From positions 2,542,001-2,606,000 of the forward strand of contig NZ_CP144164.1 of NCBI RefSeq assembly GCF_037478005.1: DNA of 64,000 bases, read 5' to 3'. The stretch is from Alteromonas sp. M12. GTDB lineage: Bacteria; Pseudomonadota; Gammaproteobacteria; Enterobacterales; Alteromonadaceae. The notes beneath the pieces are model-generated. The model had not been told where the DNA came from, searched no databases, and saw only the letters and a list, made by a program, of their open reading frames with translations. Position 1 is the stretch's first letter. Each line of letters begins with the position of its first letter. The position numbers and the translations under genes were made by a program. Below, one piece after another: positions 8,702 through 17,368 of this stretch.

Positions 8702-9925
8702 ATGTCTTTACTTAGTCCTCCACCGCGCCTTTTAATGGGGCCTGGTCCAATAAATTGTTATCCACGAGTACTGAATGCCATGTCGACCCAGTTGGTAGGT
8801 CAATACGATCCCGTTATGACAGGCTATATGAACGAAGTTATGTCGTTATACCGAGGTGTTTTTAACACCGACAATGAAGCGACATTGTTAATCGACGGGA
8901 CATCCAGAGCGGGTATAGAAGCTGTTTTGGTTTCATGCATTGAACCCGGCGACGATGTTTTAGTACCCGTATTTGGACGTTTTGGGCATTTATTAGCTGA
9001 AATTAGTGAACGTGCAGGTGCAAAGGTTCATATTATTGAAGCTCCTTGGGGGGAAGTTTTCAAGCCCGAACAAATTGAACAAGCAATCAAAAAGATACGC
9101 CCTAAAGTCTTGGCTTTAGTTCAAGGTGACACCTCTACAACCATGCTTCAGCCATTAGAAAATATTGGTGAAATTTGTGAAAAGTATGACGTGTTATTTT
9201 ACAGCGATGCCACAGCATCTATTGGTGGTAATCCGTTTAAAACTGATGAATGGAAATTAGATGCCGTTTCAGTCGGGTTACAAAAATGTCTTGGCGGCCC
9301 GTCCGGCAGTGCACCTATAACCTTAAGTGAAAAATACGTGCAAAGGGTTAGGCGCAGACAACACGTTGAAGCAGGAATTCGAAACGAACAACATGCTGAT
9401 GGATTAGGTTTACGTATTCGTTCTAACTATTTCGATATTCCGATGATTTTGGATTATTGGGGAGAAGAACGCCTTAATCATCATACTGAAGCAACATCAA
9501 TGTTATACGCAGCCAGAGAGTGCGCCCTCCAATTATTGGACGAAGGCATAGAAAACAGTATTAAGCGGCACAAATTACATGGTGACGCTATGCTCGCCGG
9601 TGTTAAAGGTTTGAACTTAAAACCCTTTGGCGATTTAACTCATAAAATGAACAATGTTGTGGGAGTTTATATTCCAGACAATGTGAATGGCGAGCAAATT
9701 CGTGAACAACTTCTACACCAATATAACATTGAGATAGGTACTTCATTCGGCCCGTTACACGGCAAAATTTGGCGCATTGGAACCATGGGTTATAACGCCA
9801 GAAAAGACACGGTTTTACATACTTTACAAGCACTTGAAAACACCTTAAGGCGTGCTGGTCATCAATTGCAGTCTGGACTAGCCACTGATATGGCGTTTGA
9901 TGTTTACACTAATGAGGAGAACTAA
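8702..9925 (+). CDS. pucG: (S)-ureidoglycine--glyoxylate aminotransferase
   Basis: 407 residues, fold-type I PLP enzyme. It resembles Bacillus PucG along its length: GPGPINCYPRVL at the N-terminus, VGQYDPVMTGYMNE, IDGTSRAGIEAVL, the PLP lysine in VGLQKCLGGPSG, NYFDIPMILDYWGEERLNHHTEAT, and SSFGPL-like plus KIWRIGTMGYN near the C-terminus. PucG transfers the amino group of ureidoglycine to glyoxylate, giving oxalurate and glycine. The next gene encodes an allantoate amidohydrolase, which makes ureidoglycine, so the pair forms consecutive steps. AGGAGA lies just ahead of the ATG. Plain alanine-glyoxylate or serine-glyoxylate aminotransferase is a less likely alternative. Confidence 0.88.
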   Translation: MSLLSPPPRLLMGPGPINCYPRVLNAMSTQLVGQYDPVMTGYMNEVMSLYRGVFNTDNEATLLIDGTSRAGIEAVLVSCIEPGDDVLVPVFGRFGHLLAEISERAGAKVHIIEAPWGEVFKPEQIEQAIKKIRPKVLALVQGDTSTTMLQPLENIGEICEKYDVLFYSDATASIGGNPFKTDEWKLDAVSVGLQKCLGGPSGSAPITLSEKYVQRVRRRQHVEAGIRNEQHADGLGLRIRSNYFDIPMILDYWGEERLNHHTEATSMLYAARECALQLLDEGIENSIKRHKLHGDAMLAGVKGLNLKPFGDLTHKMNNVVGVYIPDNVNGEQIREQLLHQYNIEIGTSFGPLHGKIWRIGTMGYNARKDTVLHTLQALENTLRRAGHQLQSGLATDMAFDVYTNEEN

Positions 9926-9927
9926 AG

Positions 9928-11181
9928 ATGTTTACTTCCTATGTTCAAACTGTCCTCAAACGATGTGACGAATTGGCTTTGATTAGTCAAAGTCCTGAAT
10001 ACATAGATCGTCGCTATTTGACGAATGAACATAAACTCGCAAATCAATTAGTAGCAAGTTGGATGGAACAAGCCAACATGCAAACATGGCAAGATGAGGC
10101 CGGCAATCAATGGGGATGCTATAAAAGCCCTTACCCTGATGCCGAAACGTTAATAATAGGTAGTCATTTAGACACTGTTCCTAACAGTGGTAAATACGAT
10201 GGCATCCTTGGTGTACTTTTACCATTAGGATTGGTGCAATGGTTTGCTGATAATTCCATTACGTTACCCTTTAACTTAGAAATTGTTGGCTTTGCTGATG
10301 AAGAAGGCACCCGTTTCGGTACGACTTTATTAGGCAGCAGAGCTGTGGCTGGTACTTGGCAAGATAGATGGGCCAGTTTACTGGACAAAGACGGATTAAC
10401 CGTAGCTACCGCACTGAGAGATTTTGGGCTGAATATTAACAATATTCACAATGCGAGCAGAGCGCAAAGTAATTTGTTGGGTTTTGTTGAAGTGCATATT
10501 GAGCAAGGCCCTGTACTTGAAAGTCAAAATCTACCGGTGGGAATTGTCAGCGGAATTGCTGGCGCAAAACGTTACAAAATAGAGATAGAGGGTCACGCAG
10601 GTCATGCGGGAACCGTGCCTATGGCCTTACGTCAAGACGCGATTGCAGGTGCTGCTGAAATGATTTTGGCAATAGAACAAGCCGCAATTGAGCATGAAGT
10701 TGTTGCCACTGTAGGACAGATTCAATCGCTAACAAATGCCGTTAACGTAATTAGTGGTAAAGTGGATATTAGCTTAGATGTACGAAGTTTAGATAATAGC
10801 AAACGTGACCTATGCATCGAACAGATCAAACAAAAAGTTGAGTATATAGCGCAAATAAGGGGCCTTACTGTAACCGAACATCTGACCCATGAAGCCGATG
10901 CGACACTCTGCCACCCAGACATCATGTCGCAGCTTGAATCAGCCTGCGCAATGAACAGAATAAAACCCTTTGTGTTGAGTTCGGGAGCTGGTCACGATGC
11001 GATGGCAATGGCCGAACTGTGTCCTACTGGTATGTTATTTGTGAGATGCGCGAAAGGGATTAGCCATAACCCTGCAGAATCAGTTAACTTCGAAGACGTT
11101 AATGATACTTTATTAGTGCTAAAGTCATATGTTGACCAATTAGCAAAGCAATATGGTGAAAGTAGCGAGCTTGTAGCCTAG
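9928..11181 (+). CDS. allC: Allantoate amidohydrolase
   Basis: 417 residues, M20 metallopeptidase-fold amidohydrolase. Metal-binding motifs are GSHLDTVPNSGKYDG (about residues 76-90) and DEEGTRFG (about 115-122), then VEVHIEQGP and the late GAGHDAM. The dimerisation lid contains GHAGHAGTVPM. The set fits the allantoate amidohydrolase/N-carbamoyl-L-amino-acid hydrolase group, and the coupling to PucG favours allantoate (to ureidoglycine, CO2 and NH3). GAGGAG lies upstream of the ATG and the gap to pucG is 2 nt. It ends the first rightward operon; no clear hairpin is visible in the 31 bp before the converging sulfurtransferase gene. Confidence 0.88.
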   Translation: MFTSYVQTVLKRCDELALISQSPEYIDRRYLTNEHKLANQLVASWMEQANMQTWQDEAGNQWGCYKSPYPDAETLIIGSHLDTVPNSGKYDGILGVLLPLGLVQWFADNSITLPFNLEIVGFADEEGTRFGTTLLGSRAVAGTWQDRWASLLDKDGLTVATALRDFGLNINNIHNASRAQSNLLGFVEVHIEQGPVLESQNLPVGIVSGIAGAKRYKIEIEGHAGHAGTVPMALRQDAIAGAAEMILAIEQAAIEHEVVATVGQIQSLTNAVNVISGKVDISLDVRSLDNSKRDLCIEQIKQKVEYIAQIRGLTVTEHLTHEADATLCHPDIMSQLESACAMNRIKPFVLSSGAGHDAMAMAELCPTGMLFVRCAKGISHNPAESVNFEDVNDTLLVLKSYVDQLAKQYGESSELVA

Positions 11182-11212
11182 AGCAAACTAATTTCACCAT
11201 TAATTTCGATAT

Positions 11213-12064
11213 TTATTCGATGGGACAAAGTGGATCAGCCCCCCACTCGCTCCAAGACCCATCATAGACACTCCAGTTTTCTATGCCTATTTGGTAAGCC
11301 GCTAGGGCGAGTATACAAGCGGTGACACCTGAACCACAGGAAAAGTGAAGCTGGACATTTGCAGCATTAGTAAAAGGTTTAAAAAGTCGCCTAATACTCG
11401 CTGTGTCAATGAACTTACCGTCATTAAGTAGTTGGGCATAATGCAAATTATGTGAATGTGGTATATGCCCACTTCTTACTCCTTTCCTAGGTTCAGCCTC
11501 TGTACCATTGAATCTAGCAGGACTTCGAGCATCAACAACCGTGAAATCAGGGTTATTTAAGTTGTCCATAATGTGTTGTTTATTCACCAACAAATCAGAG
11601 TTGAATTTTACTTGGTAATTGGTTTTTTGCGGATTTTGAAGGAGTGTTGGTTGCACTTTGAAACCGGCATCAATCCAAGCTTGAAGTCCTCCATCCAAAA
11701 CAAATACTCGTTTATGCCCCATAATTTTTAACATCCACCATGCCCTTGGTGCACTAAAACTGCCTTGGTCATCATAAATAACCAAAGTAGCATTATTACT
11801 AATACCAAGTTTAGACATCTGCTGTGCAAAGTATGTCGGCGGGGGTAGTGAATGAGGTAAACCACTGTCTTTATCTACAAAAACGGAATCAAAATCGAAT
11901 AGTTTGGAGTCAGGTATATAACACTTTTCACTTTGTTTACTAACGTAATTCACCGGAAAGGCAACATCAGTAAACAGCATTTGTACCGATTCAGTGTTTA
12001 ATAACAACTGCAATTGTTCTGGGTTAATAAGCGCCCTATTTGTTTGACTCTGCTCAGAATTCAT
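11213..12064 (-). CDS. sseA: 3-mercaptopyruvate/thiosulfate sulfurtransferase (two-rhodanese)
   Basis: 283 residues, two rhodanese domains. The first, inactive domain is at about residues 15-140 (LVIYDDQGSFSAPRAWW). The second is at about 165-280, with VVDARSPARFNGTEAEPRKG and the active-site loop CGSGVTA. That loop sequence is typical of 3-mercaptopyruvate sulfurtransferases (CGSGVTAC in E. coli SseA) and differs from the CRKGVTA-type loop of thiosulfate sulfurtransferases. It transfers sulfur from mercaptopyruvate to a thiol or cyanide acceptor. It overlaps the preceding monooxygenase-like gene by 11 bp. It shows no direct link to purine breakdown. Confidence 0.87.
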   Translation of the reverse strand: MNSEQSQTNRALINPEQLQLLLNTESVQMLFTDVAFPVNYVSKQSEKCYIPDSKLFDFDSVFVDKDSGLPHSLPPPTYFAQQMSKLGISNNATLVIYDDQGSFSAPRAWWMLKIMGHKRVFVLDGGLQAWIDAGFKVQPTLLQNPQKTNYQVKFNSDLLVNKQHIMDNLNNPDFTVVDARSPARFNGTEAEPRKGVRSGHIPHSHNLHYAQLLNDGKFIDTASIRRLFKPFTNAANVQLHFSCGSGVTACILALAAYQIGIENWSVYDGSWSEWGADPLCPIE

Positions 12065-12371
12065 AATCTCTCTCTACTTTAGCTATTCTTACTGAATACG
12101 ATCTGTACCATTTTTGTTTTCCCAATGCCTGGGCAGCCAGATGGTCTTGTTGTTTCTTCCAATTTTGAATAGATTTTAGATCACGCCAATAGGATACCGT
12201 AATGCCTAATTCTTCCCTCGCTGATTCCACCCCTAAATAACCATCAATTTGCTGCGCTAACCCAAGCATTTTGATTGACGTGGCAGCATAATCCTCGTCA
12301 ACCTCAGTGCGCAACGACGTAAAAATAACCGCATAATATGGCGGTGAAGGTGTTTTAGCCAATTGCGTCAT
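12054..12371 (-). CDS. ABM-domain (antibiotic biosynthesis monooxygenase-like) protein
   Basis: 105 residues forming a single dimeric alpha/beta-barrel ABM fold. Signatures are YYAVIFTSLRTEVDEDY, GYLGVESARE and ITVSYWRDLKSIQNWK, with a WYRSYSVRIAKVERDY end, as in the widespread YqjZ/YdhR-like group. Some members oxidise quinones or degrade haem, but most are uncharacterised. It heads a two-gene leftward operon with the sulfurtransferase and is divergent from the cupin lipoprotein gene across 55 bp. Substrate unknown. Confidence 0.8.
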   Translation of the reverse strand: MTQLAKTPSPPYYAVIFTSLRTEVDEDYAATSIKMLGLAQQIDGYLGVESAREELGITVSYWRDLKSIQNWKKQQDHLAAQALGKQKWYRSYSVRIAKVERDYEF

Positions 12372-12426
12372 TCTTAAACTCCTTGATATAGTAAGTAACC
12401 TAATTAAACCGACTCAAAGCATATTA

Positions 12427-13035
12427 ATGAAGTTACCCATATATTATCTCACTGCAAGTTTTTTAGCGTTATCCTTAGGTGCTTGTGCACAACAAAGTAT
12501 TCAGCAAGTCAATATGGCAGAACATAAGCAAAATCCAACAATTAAACAATTAGTCGAAAAATTAGCTCTGGAACCACATGTCGAAGGTGGATACTTCAAA
12601 CAAACATTTAAAGCAGACAGTCAACCTCTAGTCAACACACCAAAGGGTTCTAGGGTGACGATGACGTCAATATATTACCTACTCACTGCGGATAGTCCCA
12701 TAGGGCACTTTCATCGCAATACGTCAGACATCATGCATTATTTTCATGCCGGTGATCCAATCACTTATTATCTTATACACCCTGATGGGAGTTTAGAAAC
12801 GAAAGTGTTGGGTCCTGACGTACTTGCCGGACATGAGTACCAGTTTGTTGTAAAAGGCGGTGTGTGGAAAGCCTCAACCATTTCGGTAACAGGTGAAAAC
12901 GGATATGGATTGATTGGTGAGGCCGTAGCTCCTGGATTTGAGTATGAAGATATGCAATTAGCTGAAAGACAAACATTGATAAAAGATTTTCCACAGCATA
13001 AAACACTGATTAAACGCTTAACTCGCCAACACTAG
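12427..13035 (+). CDS. Cupin_5 (DUF985) protein with lipoprotein signal
   Basis: 202 residues. Residues 1-21 form a lipoprotein signal with lipobox LGAC, so the mature protein is probably lipid-anchored in the periplasm. The DUF985 cupin domain follows: LEPHVEGGYFKQTFKA, TSIYYLLTADSPIGHFHR (cupin metal His), FHAGDPITYYLI, then GVWKAS and a conserved GYGLIGEAVAPGFEYEDM. DUF985 proteins are mostly cytoplasmic, so the lipobox is a noteworthy variation. Function unknown, perhaps binding a sugar or metal ligand. It is a single gene converging on adenine deaminase. Confidence 0.82.
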   Translation: MKLPIYYLTASFLALSLGACAQQSIQQVNMAEHKQNPTIKQLVEKLALEPHVEGGYFKQTFKADSQPLVNTPKGSRVTMTSIYYLLTADSPIGHFHRNTSDIMHYFHAGDPITYYLIHPDGSLETKVLGPDVLAGHEYQFVVKGGVWKASTISVTGENGYGLIGEAVAPGFEYEDMQLAERQTLIKDFPQHKTLIKRLTRQH

Positions 13036-13051
13036 TTTAGCGGTAGTGATG

Positions 13052-14059
13052 TTAAATTCGGGTTTGGATTAGTTTGTCTATTTCCTGCACCCATTGCTGT
13101 TTTTCTTGCGCTGAAAGGAAACTTCCTGTGAAGCCGTTTTTAACTAAGGTTATAAGTTGTTCTTGGTTTAAATTGAGCGCCTGGTGTAACGCTAGGTAGT
13201 TCTCATTTAAGTAGCCACCAAAATAACTAGGATCATCTGAATTCACAGTGACTAGAATATCTTTTTCTAATAGCTCGAGAATATTGTGCTCTGACATATC
13301 ATCGAACACGCAAAGTTTAGTGTTTGATAAAGGACACACAGTTAACGGCATTTGCAACTCTGCCAGTGTTTGTATCAATTTAGGATCATCACTGCTTCTA
13401 ACGCCGTGATCGATTCTATCTACTTTCAGTAAATTGAGGGCTTGCCAAATATAATCCGCCGGTCCTTCTTCTCCGGCATGGGCGACACACGGCAAACCAA
13501 GGGTTCTGGCTTGTTCGAATACCTGCGCAAATTTTTCAGGTGGATTACCTAATTCTGAACTATCCAATCCTACTGCATCGATATGCTCAAAATAAGGAAT
13601 AGCGGATTGTAAAGTATCGATGGCTTCTTGCTCACTTAAATGCCGTAAAAATGACATTATCAACAAACTAGATTGACCCCATTGTTGCTTCGCATCCTCA
13701 ATGGCGCGAATAAACCCAGACATAAACGTTTCGAAAGCAATCCCTCTTTGCGTATGGGTTTGAGGATCGAACATCATTTCAGTGTGAACAATATTTTGTT
13801 CTTTGCACTTCAGCAAATAACGCCACATCAACTGATAAAAATCATCTTCGTCAACCAACACAGATGCGCCTAAATAATACAGATCTAAAAAGCTTTGTAG
13901 ATCTTCAAAATTGTACGCCTTATGAATTTCGTCGATGCTTTGATAAGGTAATTTAAGCTTGTGTTTTTTACTCAGCTCAAGTAATAAATCAGGCTCTAAA
14001 GTACCTTCGATATGAAGATGCAATTCCGTTTTTGGTAATAGTTGAATTAAGTTGTTCAT
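13052..14059 (-). CDS. Adenine deaminase (adenosine-deaminase superfamily)
   Basis: 335 residues, TIM-barrel metal-dependent deaminase. The motif is [10 protein letters not shown] near residues 14-23, where true adenosine deaminases have HVHLDGA. Further matches to adenine deaminase PA0148 are [45 protein letters not shown] and [12 protein letters not shown]. The enzyme converts adenine to hypoxanthine and ammonia in the cytoplasm, feeding xanthine dehydrogenase across the divergent promoter. It is the third gene of the leftward operon after tetR and puuE, 12 nt behind puuE. The sequence is commonly auto-annotated as adenosine deaminase (add); adenine is the better substrate prediction. Confidence 0.88.
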   Translation of the reverse strand: MNNLIQLLPKTELHLHIEGTLEPDLLLELSKKHKLKLPYQSIDEIHKAYNFEDLQSFLDLYYLGASVLVDEDDFYQLMWRYLLKCKEQNIVHTEMMFDPQTHTQRGIAFETFMSGFIRAIEDAKQQWGQSSLLIMSFLRHLSEQEAIDTLQSAIPYFEHIDAVGLDSSELGNPPEKFAQVFEQARTLGLPCVAHAGEEGPADYIWQALNLLKVDRIDHGVRSSDDPKLIQTLAELQMPLTVCPLSNTKLCVFDDMSEHNILELLEKDILVTVNSDDPSYFGGYLNENYLALHQALNLNQEQLITLVKNGFTGSFLSAQEKQQWVQEIDKLIQTRI

Positions 14060-14071
14060 ATCTGCTCTTTA

Positions 14072-14986
14072 TTATCGCTTTGATTGTTCCACGGGAAAGT
14101 GAGTTAGCCAATGCTGGGCTATTTGCTCTCTGGTACACATCCACACATCTTCAAAGCTCTGCACATATTCAATAAAACGACGCAGCGCTGCTATTCTTGC
14201 AGGACGACCTATAATTCGACAATGCAAACCAATCGACAACATTTTAGGGCTATGTTCCCCTTCCAAATATAAAGTATCAAATGCGTCTTTTAAATATTGA
14301 TAGAACATCTCGCCATTATTAAACCCTTGGGGTGTAGCAAAACGCATGTCATTGGTATCAAGGGTATAAGGAACAATCAAAAGCGGTTTACTATAGTGAT
14401 GGTCGTAATAAGGCAAATCATCGGCGTAGCTGTCTGCACAGTAAACAATATCATCTCGTTCTGCGATTAACTTAAGGGTGTTCGGACTGGTTCTGCCGGT
14501 ATACCAGCCGCTAGGGTTAGTGCCGGTTATTTTCTCGTGTAAATGGATTGACGCATCAATCAACTTACGCTCCTTTTCAATTGGCATATTTTGATAGTCA
14601 ATCCAACGCATGGCATGACTAGCAATTTCCCAATTCGACGCTAACATCGCCTCTACAGCTTCTGGATTTCGCTGCAACGCCATGGTGACACCAAAAACGG
14701 TTACCGGGACATTCAACTCGTTGAGTAAACGATAAATCCGCCAAAAACCGGCTCGACTACCATATTCATATAAGGTTTCCATGCTTTGGTGTCTATCTGC
14801 ATAGGCTTTGGCACCTATGATTTCAGACAGGAATATTTCTGAGAATTCATCTCCATGTAATACGCAGTTTTCACCACCTTCTTCGTAATTCAACACAAAC
14901 TGAATGGCAATTTTAGCTTTATTAGGCCATTTAGGCTTTGGTGGGAATTGCCCGTACCCTTTGAGATCACGAGGATAGGATTGCAT
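14072..14986 (-). CDS. puuE: Allantoinase PuuE (polysaccharide-deacetylase fold)
   Basis: 304 residues of the metal-independent allantoinase family. Matches include YPRDLKGYG near the N-terminus, NYEEGGENCVLHGD, YEYGSRAGFWR, ASHAMRWIDYQNM and GWYTGRTSPNT. These are typical of PuuE rather than of a peptidoglycan deacetylase, which would carry a different NodB motif set. It opens the hydantoin ring of allantoin to give allantoate, the substrate of the AllC homologue at 9928-11181. It lies 14 nt downstream of the tetR-type regulator with AAGGAA before the ATG, so both are expected in one leftward transcript under that regulator. Confidence 0.92.
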   Translation of the reverse strand: MQSYPRDLKGYGQFPPKPKWPNKAKIAIQFVLNYEEGGENCVLHGDEFSEIFLSEIIGAKAYADRHQSMETLYEYGSRAGFWRIYRLLNELNVPVTVFGVTMALQRNPEAVEAMLASNWEIASHAMRWIDYQNMPIEKERKLIDASIHLHEKITGTNPSGWYTGRTSPNTLKLIAERDDIVYCADSYADDLPYYDHHYSKPLLIVPYTLDTNDMRFATPQGFNNGEMFYQYLKDAFDTLYLEGEHSPKMLSIGLHCRIIGRPARIAALRRFIEYVQSFEDVWMCTREQIAQHWLTHFPVEQSKR

Positions 14987-15000
14987 ATTTCTATTCCTTC

Positions 15001-15645
15001 TTATCGATATTGCTCAGGTATGTCTAAACTACAACCCTTCAAAATTAAACTTATAATCGACTTAGTCGCATTTTCAAATTCCGCTCTATCCATTTCTTTA
15101 CCCTCAAGGTGAGTAATTTGTGCTGCAAAATCTGCATAGTGCTGACAACACGCCCAGATGTGGTAAAGCAAATAATGGGCATTGGAAACTTGAATTTTAC
15201 CTTCATCCATCCAATGCTTAATAACTTCAACTCTCCCCTTCATCCAAGCTGCATGTTGGTCTTTGTAAAAACCGTAAAGATTTGGAGCACCGTTGATGAT
15301 CTCTAATGCGAATATCCGAGAAGCTTCTGGTCTAACTAATGAAAATTCCATTTTATCTTTTATGTATCTGGCTAACACTTCCGCTGGATCATCATCTTTA
15401 GTAGCTTCATCAAAAACCGAGTTCCATAATTCTAAGATTTGCTGTAAAACTGCAAGATATAGGTTTTCTTTACTCTTAAAATAATAAAGAACATTGGTTT
15501 TAGGTAATTGCGCTCTATCAGCAACTTGCTGAATGCGAGTGCCTTTAAATCCATGTTTTGCGAACTCATGTTCTGCTGCATTTAATATTAATTGTTTGTT
15601 TGCTGCGCCTATTCGGCCTTCTTTATTGATTTTATTATCAGTCAT
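15001..15645 (-). CDS. RutR-like TetR-family regulator
   Basis: 214 residues. The TetR helix-turn-helix is at about residues 15-65 (ILNAAEHEFAKHGFKGTRIQQVA, then KTNVLYYFKSKENLY). The C-terminal domain (SLVRPEASRIFALEIINGAP, HYADFA) resembles E. coli RutR, which senses uracil/thymine and binds TTGACCA-N2-TGGTCAA. An almost perfect copy of that site lies at 15790-15805, between this gene and xdhA. It therefore probably autoregulates and controls both divergent purine operons; the ligand may be a purine or pyrimidine intermediate. Ligand and targets are inferred. Confidence 0.85.
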   Translation of the reverse strand: MTDNKINKEGRIGAANKQLILNAAEHEFAKHGFKGTRIQQVADRAQLPKTNVLYYFKSKENLYLAVLQQILELWNSVFDEATKDDDPAEVLARYIKDKMEFSLVRPEASRIFALEIINGAPNLYGFYKDQHAAWMKGRVEVIKHWMDEGKIQVSNAHYLLYHIWACCQHYADFAAQITHLEGKEMDRAEFENATKSIISLILKGCSLDIPEQYR

Positions 15646-15789
15646 GGTCCATTATTTCTGTTATTGAAGGTTGAAGCCTTTTAAGGCATGCATCTATCTT
15701 CCTTTTGACAATGTATCATTAGTTCTTGGCATTTCTAAGTCGCCATGCAAACTATTTTAAATAAAATCATCAATTACATTCAATATAAG

Positions 15790-15805
15790 TTGACCAGCTG
15801 GTCAG
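15790..15805. promoter_or_regulatory. RutR-type operator in the tetR-xdhA intergenic region
   Basis: TTGACCAGCTGGTCAG contains a perfect 14-bp palindrome (TGACCAGCTGGTCA, 15791-15804). It matches the published RutR consensus TTGACCA-N2-TGGTCAA in all but the last base. It is 145 bp upstream of the TetR-type gene and 124 bp upstream of xdhA, so it can control both directions. Confidence 0.75.
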
Positions 15806-15928
15806 GTTTTATATTATATGTATAAAGGTAATCAAGCAAAACAAAAATTCGCAATATTAGTTTGTTCAAATAATCTAGAACATTGATATATAAGATAATG
15901 GATAACCAATCGGTAGTCGGGAAAAACT

Positions 15929-17368
15929 ATGGTTCAATTTTTACTTAACAATGTGAAGACTGATATTGACTCAGTGGAAACAGATTTAACGGTTTTAGAC
16001 TACCTTCGTGAACATCAAGGGTTGTGTGGTACTAAAGAAGGATGTGCTTCAGGTGATTGCGGTGCTTGTACTGTAGTATTAGCGCAATTGAATGAGCAAC
16101 AAGATGGTATTGAATACAAGTCAATCAATAGCTGCGTTACTTTTACCAGTGCTTTGCAGGGTAAACAACTTATCACTGTAGAACATTTGTCTGATGGCAA
16201 GCAATTGCACCCGGTGCAATCGGCAATGGTAGAACAGCATGGCTCTCAATGTGGTTTTTGCACACCTGGTTTTGTGATGTCGCTTTTTGCTTTATATCAT
16301 CAAGACAAGCCAAACAGCCGACACAATGTGGAGTTGGCATTATCGGGCAACCTATGCCGTTGCACAGGATACCGCCCTATTATCGATGCAGCGCTAAATA
16401 GTTGCCAATCTAAAACCTCCGACAAATTTGATCAGGTTGAACAGCAAACAATAGAAAGTTTAAAGGCCATCAAAAATCAGAATGCGGGATTAGATGGGCT
16501 ATATGTACCGACTACACGACAAGCATTAGCGGACCTGGTCAAAACCTACCCTGAAGCTCGTTATGTTGCAGGCAGCACTGATCTGGCATTAGAGGTGACC
16601 CAACAATTAAACAATTTGGACTGTTTGATTGACCTTAAATCTGTTCCAGAACTAAACAAATTAACAGTCACAGATACCCATTTACAGATTGGGGCAGCAC
16701 TACCATTTAACCAAATCGAACCCACACTACTGAGTCACTTCCCAAGCTTAGATGAATTATTGTGGCGATTTGCTTCTGTGCCTATTCGGAATCAAGCAAC
16801 CCTTGGTGGAAATGTAGCTAACGCCTCTCCCATTGGTGATATGCCGCCGGTTCTGTTGGCATTAAATGCGCAAATATTGTTAGACAATGGCAATGCCACC
16901 AGACAAGTGCCCGCCAGATCGTTTTTTCTAGATTATCGTAAAACAGCGATGCAAAACGGGGAATGGATTGATTCTGTTCACCTTCCCCTGTTGCAAACAA
17001 ACGCAGTTTTAAAAGCCTACAAGGTTTCAAAACGCATGGAGGATGACATTTCCGCTGTTTGCGCCGTTTTTCATGTTGTTATAAAAGACAATAAAATTGA
17101 AAATATAAGTACCGGATTTGGAGGTGTTGCTGCGAGTCCGGTGACTGCGAACGAATTTGAACAAGCAATGCAAGGCGCAACATGGAACGCCTCTGAAACC
17201 CTAGAATTGGGTAAGCAGCTTTTGCAAAATGCATTTAAACCAATGGACGATGTGCGCGCTTCGGCCCAATATCGTTCTGATTTAGTGGTGAATTTATGGC
17301 ATCGATTCTGGTTAGAGAACACCCAACAAAATAATATAATTGAAACACGGGTGGTAAATCATGCGTAA
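15929..17368 (+). CDS. xdhA: Xanthine dehydrogenase small subunit (2Fe-2S and FAD)
   Basis: 479 residues. The N-terminal plant-type [2Fe-2S] cluster has CGTKEGCASGDCGACT (about residues 33-48). The second cluster has CGFCTPG and CRCTGYRP (about 110-155). A CO-dehydrogenase-type FAD domain follows (YVAGSTDLALEV, SVPIRNQATLGGNVANASPIGD). It passes electrons from the molybdenum subunit to NAD. The stop overlaps xdhB by 8 bp. The gene heads the xdhABC-uraD-uraH-guaD-puuD operon, whose promoter region holds the RutR-type operator. Confidence 0.95.
   Translation: MVQFLLNNVKTDIDSVETDLTVLDYLREHQGLCGTKEGCASGDCGACTVVLAQLNEQQDGIEYKSINSCVTFTSALQGKQLITVEHLSDGKQLHPVQSAMVEQHGSQCGFCTPGFVMSLFALYHQDKPNSRHNVELALSGNLCRCTGYRPIIDAALNSCQSKTSDKFDQVEQQTIESLKAIKNQNAGLDGLYVPTTRQALADLVKTYPEARYVAGSTDLALEVTQQLNNLDCLIDLKSVPELNKLTVTDTHLQIGAALPFNQIEPTLLSHFPSLDELLWRFASVPIRNQATLGGNVANASPIGDMPPVLLALNAQILLDNGNATRQVPARSFFLDYRKTAMQNGEWIDSVHLPLLQTNAVLKAYKVSKRMEDDISAVCAVFHVVIKDNKIENISTGFGGVAASPVTANEFEQAMQGATWNASETLELGKQLLQNAFKPMDDVRASAQYRSDLVVNLWHRFWLENTQQNNIIETRVVNHA

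Noticed and set aside
13052..14059. Adenosine deaminase (add)
   Set aside because: [10 protein letters not shown] and other motifs fit adenine deaminase of the same superfamily better than true adenosine deaminase.
15676..15687. GCCTTTTAAGGC palindrome ahead of the TetR gene
   Set aside because: Short, near the start and with no matching known operator; probably incidental.
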